The position numbers and the translations under genes were made by a program. Below the pieces are notes generated by a model, which was not told where the DNA came from, ran no database searches, and saw only the letters and a program-made list of their open reading frames with translations. A DNA stretch of 7,976 nucleotides from Kiritimatiellia bacterium (GTDB lineage: Bacteria > Verrucomicrobiota > Kiritimatiellia > RFP12 > UBA1067): assembly GCA_017411125.1 (NCBI GenBank), contig JAFPNP010000175.1:1-7976 (forward strand), written 5' to 3'. This document shows positions 6,601 through 7,976 of this stretch, one piece after another. Position 1 is the stretch's first letter. Each line of letters begins with the position of its first letter.

Positions 6601-7899
6601 TTCGGGGCGTGTCTGGCGGATGATATGGGCCTCGGCAAGACGGTGCAGGTCATCGCTTTGCTTCTTGCTCGGGCGAAGGACGGAGCGTCCCTCGTAGTGG
6701 CGCCGGCTTCCGTGTGCGGAAACTGGCGTTCGGAGATTCTCCGCTTCGCGCCGTCGCTCAAGCCGCAGATGGCGTACGAGCACGAGGACGGTTTGGCGTC
6801 GTTCGGCGTGTCGGACGTCGTCATCGCAAGCTACGGCTATTTGCTGTTTCACGAAAAGGAGTTCGCGGACGTGCAGTGGAACGGCGTTGTCTTGGACGAG
6901 GCGCAGGCGGTGAAGAACGACGCTTCAAAACGCGCGAAGGCGGTCAAGCGGCTTCAGGCCAGGTTTCGCGTCGCCGCCACGGGAACTCCGGTGGAGAATA
7001 GACTTGGCGAACTGTGGAGCATATTCGACTTTCTCAATCCCGGCTTGCTGGGAGCGGCGTCGTCTTTTGCATCGCGTTTCACGCACAACGGCATGGCGAC
7101 GGGCGAACTCAAGCGTCTGGTGAAGCCGCTCGTGTTGCGGCGGCTCAAGGGGGATGTGCTCGACGACCTGCCGGAGAAGACCGAAAGCACGGTGATGGTC
7201 GAACTCGGCAAAGCGGAGCGGTCCGCCTACGAGGGCTGCCGCGTCCATGCGCTCCAGCAGTTGGAGGCGGATGCGGAAAAGGACGGCGGTGTGCCGAACA
7301 GGATGTCGATTCTTGCGGAACTGACCCGGCTGCGACGTTTCTGTTGCCATCCGTCGCTCGTCCTTCCCGGCGAAGCGCTGCCGTCGGCGAAAATGGAGGT
7401 GCTGCTTGACTTGCTTTCGAATCTCCACGAGGGAGGCCACCGCGCCTTGCTGTTTAGCCAGTTTACTGATTACCTCGCGATCGTCAGGAGAATGATCCAG
7501 GCGCATGGATGGGCGCATCTTTATCTGGACGGATCCACGCCTACTGCGGAGCGAGGCAGACTTGTCGAGGCGTTTCAATCCGGCGTCGGGGACTTCTTCG
7601 TCATATCGCTCAAGGCGGGCGGGACTGGATTGAACCTTACGGCGGCGGATTACGTGATCCTGCTCGACCCGTGGTGGAATCCCGCTGTTGAGAACCAGGC
7701 GGCCGACCGCGTGCATCGCATCGGCCAGCGCAATCCTGTCACCGTCTACAGGCTGATTGCCGCCGATACCGTGGAGGAGCGCGTGCTGGAATTGCACAAG
7801 GAGAAACGGCAGATCGCGGAGGATATGCTGGATGGCACCGGGTCGTCCGCGCTTTCGCCCGCCCAGCTCATGGGGCTTTTCAGATCGAAAGGCGAATAA
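3616..7899 (+). CDS. Large SNF2-family DEAD/DEAH-box ATPase with SNF2-associated N-terminal region
   Basis: A 1427-residue cytoplasmic protein with a complete SNF2 ATPase motor at the C-terminus: LRPYQTDGYKWL (977-988), Walker A DDMGLGKT (1002-1009), VVAPASVCGNW, DEAQ box (1094-1097), ATGTPVEN (1121-1128), LFSQFTDYL, AGGTGLNLT (1334-1342), and the arginine-finger motif NQAADRVHRIGQ (1360-1371). Such enzymes use ATP to translocate on duplex DNA and displace proteins, for example from stalled RNA polymerase or repair sites. The segment before the motor (about 860-970, DWFRVDGEFTLDDG then GDYVKL/GDYVRL) resembles the domain often found ahead of bacterial SNF2 motors. Residues about 498-560 (VFWRVTV...IEPVLRRR... 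RVRMAFSDKDM) resemble a second segment seen in long bacterial SNF2 proteins. An acidic stretch RRRDDSDDDGGDGS (524-537) and REEEE (489-493) flank it and look like flexible linkers. Residues 1-490 are mostly helical-looking and unassigned. No SWIM zinc finger is evident. It starts 16 bases after lpxK; Met1 (3616) and Met9 (3640) both lack a clear Shine-Dalgarno. Confidence 0.93.
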   Translation: MTLEAYNSMGEAQRFAVAMFTYVPYPLDQYMLDSLFGSRFRSKSVRVESVIKELMARNIIANPSANSRAKAGNAGFLAKDLTRIFDGAAASEWLPDATDLRKAFDRGNVPGGASSMTLEAQAEGVRVLAGGSGAMASEQLARALVVPDGFAVARGASWHAARLLIDEPDFFIAKSTDPLVRLMRYWLNARFVLGRDVRRALLALEAAFRMGGAWDWRLVASFATHCFWVGWRKGLDAAADVSRISGSDREKEELAFILNGCKFAFDGDFANADLSFKAADRLDSDLKKYGAADVECRQVDNVAERLLAAMCAAVAKPEKIAKTRPAQVMARTWRDSGLWCGRHCPEELYADAITRISQAFTQGWKKVHMQRGELLGAAGGKQTFRPFSSLLCAWDFRMLAAGRAAMRAKTAKILPVAERAEREGYVNIAQLYLTLLSGGYDEAAAADFVKRVGASSVKFLPEIGKDDEWKAMLGAVRKAVKDAKQAESREEEEPSERVFWRVTVEKPTTKDGAFTLMEIEPVLRRRDDSDDDGGDGSPISRWDFDRKRVRMAFSDKDMIILNVLNRGGASESALESEALEKFVGLDNVLLRIVKPGQSLYFYGNNAAPPLKRVNVVAGRCEMRSSVSADGGVTLSVPKWAVEADGNVVLKPVDDGTVAVVTLSGGVRKLLAAFRDLGTDGRINIPPAAMKDAAPLIEEIAGLIPVAAPTEAEKAKLRRVAASASLAARLAFSGDVLSVRIVAKPLAAMPSLAVEPGEGQSEKVIADASGSYLLVRDLAAEGERLAGVKTALAGFETWHDGRSSWNIEDVSGALDFLVALKAIAGADKDGFSMEWMDEKKVTVASAPKSGASLGSTRAAEDWFRVDGEFTLDDGRVLSVAKMLDAAKSRVGDYVKLSEGDYVRLTKAMARQISALAAACRRRGDGVEVPKAAIPMLDGAFGAGEDSLELPAAMAKTAEEIRSEFARRPTVPRNLAAELRPYQTDGYKWLSRLAGCGFGACLADDMGLGKTVQVIALLLARAKDGASLVVAPASVCGNWRSEILRFAPSLKPQMAYEHEDGLASFGVSDVVIASYGYLLFHEKEFADVQWNGVVLDEAQAVKNDASKRAKAVKRLQARFRVAATGTPVENRLGELWSIFDFLNPGLLGAASSFASRFTHNGMATGELKRLVKPLVLRRLKGDVLDDLPEKTESTVMVELGKAERSAYEGCRVHALQQLEADAEKDGGVPNRMSILAELTRLRRFCCHPSLVLPGEALPSAKMEVLLDLLSNLHEGGHRALLFSQFTDYLAIVRRMIQAHGWAHLYLDGSTPTAERGRLVEAFQSGVGDFFVISLKAGGTGLNLTAADYVILLDPWWNPAVENQAADRVHRIGQRNPVTVYRLIAADTVEERVLELHKEKRQIAEDMLDGTGSSALSPAQLMGLFRSKGE
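6282..6318 (+). repeat. Short direct repeat inside the SNF2 gene
   Basis: The 13-mer GGGCGACTACGTG occurs at 6282-6294 and again at 6306-6318, a period of 24 bases (8 codons), encoding GDYVKLSE followed by GDYVRLTK. This lies in the SNF2-associated segment where related proteins have a Y-V-x-L ... G-x-x-x-x-L pattern, so the protein similarity may come from fold rather than recent duplication, though the DNA identity is striking. Confidence 0.6.
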
Positions 7900-7905
7900 C
7901 GCCGC

Positions 7906-7935
7906 TTGCCCCGATGTGCCGTTGTGTGATATAAT
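7906..7935 (+). promoter_or_regulatory. Extended -10 promoter with -35 for the next gene
   Basis: The -10 is TGaTATAAT (TG at 7927-7928, TATAAT at 7930-7935). A -35-like TTGCCC (7906-7911, four of six consensus bases) lies 18 bases upstream. The predicted start of transcription is about 7941-7943, leaving a leader of some 20 bases that contains the Shine-Dalgarno. The -10 lies within a small dyad, GTGAT-ATA-ATCAC (7926-7938). It sits in the 65-base gap after the SNF2 stop and marks the start of a new transcription unit. Confidence 0.72.
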
Positions 7936-7954
7936 CACGTGCGTCAGGACATTT

Positions 7955-7962
7955 AGGAGAGG
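7955..7962 (+). promoter_or_regulatory. Shine-Dalgarno of the final gene
   Basis: AGGAGAGG is a strong anti-16S match; AGGAG ends 5 bases before the ATG at 7965. It fixes that start codon and contrasts with the absence of clear Shine-Dalgarno sites ahead of the three complete upstream genes. Confidence 0.8.
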
Positions 7963-7964
7963 AT

Positions 7965-7976
7965 ATGGCAGAAAAG
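7965..7976 (+). CDS. Start of an unidentified gene, 3' partial
   Basis: Only the first four codons (MAEK) are inside the window, so the product cannot be named. The call rests on an ATG correctly spaced after a strong Shine-Dalgarno and an extended -10 promoter, 65 bases past the SNF2 stop. It appears to be transcribed independently of the upstream run. Confidence 0.7.

Noticed and set aside
3616..7899. SNF2 ATPase as part of a phage-defence system (DISARM- or Zorya-like)
   Set aside because: Neighbours are lpxK and DUF1080, with no methyltransferase, nuclease, phospholipase or Zorya motor component in view; the SNF2-associated segments fit a general housekeeping-type bacterial SNF2 protein.
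7872..7912. Possible terminator after the SNF2 gene (GGGGC with GCCCC, and GGCG-AATAA-CGCC)
   Set aside because: Stems are only 4-5 bp, the outer pair is far apart, and no T-run follows.
6925..7938. Minus-strand open frame (337 codons) opposite the helicase motor
   Set aside because: The + strand encodes conserved SNF2 motifs over the whole stretch, so the antisense frame is incidental.
1..7976. tRNA, rRNA, CRISPR array, insertion sequence or attachment site
   Set aside because: No repeat-spacer pattern, terminal inverted repeats, transposase or structured RNA signature was seen; intergenic space totals well under 200 bases.

Overview
The window looks like a high-GC, Gram-negative bacterial chromosome segment, coding almost throughout and entirely on the + strand. 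An lpxK gene implies a lipid A outer membrane. A GH28 pectinase-type hydrolase beside a DUF1080 (3-keto-disaccharide hydrolase family) protein suggests a polysaccharide-degrading member of the PVC group (Verrucomicrobiota, Kiritimatiellota, Lentisphaerota or Planctomycetota). The phylum is inferred from gene families and their mix, not from a marker gene.

Layout: (1) 2-1357, the 3' part of a GH28-family protein whose reading frame runs off the left edge; a short hairpin lies just before its stop. (2) 1358-1415, a short gap holding a perfect extended -10 promoter (TGgTATAAT) inside a small AT-rich dyad, only 8 bases before the next ATG. (3) 1416-2414, an exported DUF1080 protein. (4) 2418-3599, lpxK (lipid A 4'-kinase), 3 bases downstream of the DUF1080 stop. 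(5) 3616-7899, a 1427-residue SNF2-family ATPase with a large N-terminal region and an intact C-terminal helicase motor. (6) 7900-7964, a second extended -10 promoter with a plausible -35 and a strong Shine-Dalgarno, followed by the first four codons of another gene (MAEK...).

The 3- and 16-base gaps suggest that DUF1080, lpxK and the SNF2 gene share one transcript from the promoter at about 1399. The three functions (sugar processing, lipid A synthesis, DNA/RNP remodelling) have no obvious common pathway. GH28 and DUF1080 plausibly both act on plant or host glycans outside the cytoplasm. I see no rRNA, tRNA, CRISPR, insertion sequence, integrase or defence-island partner, and no sign of a new multi-gene system. 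The points most worth checking are the promoter/start arrangement at 1393-1430, the related dyad at 7926-7938, and the uncharacterised N-terminal part of the SNF2 protein.
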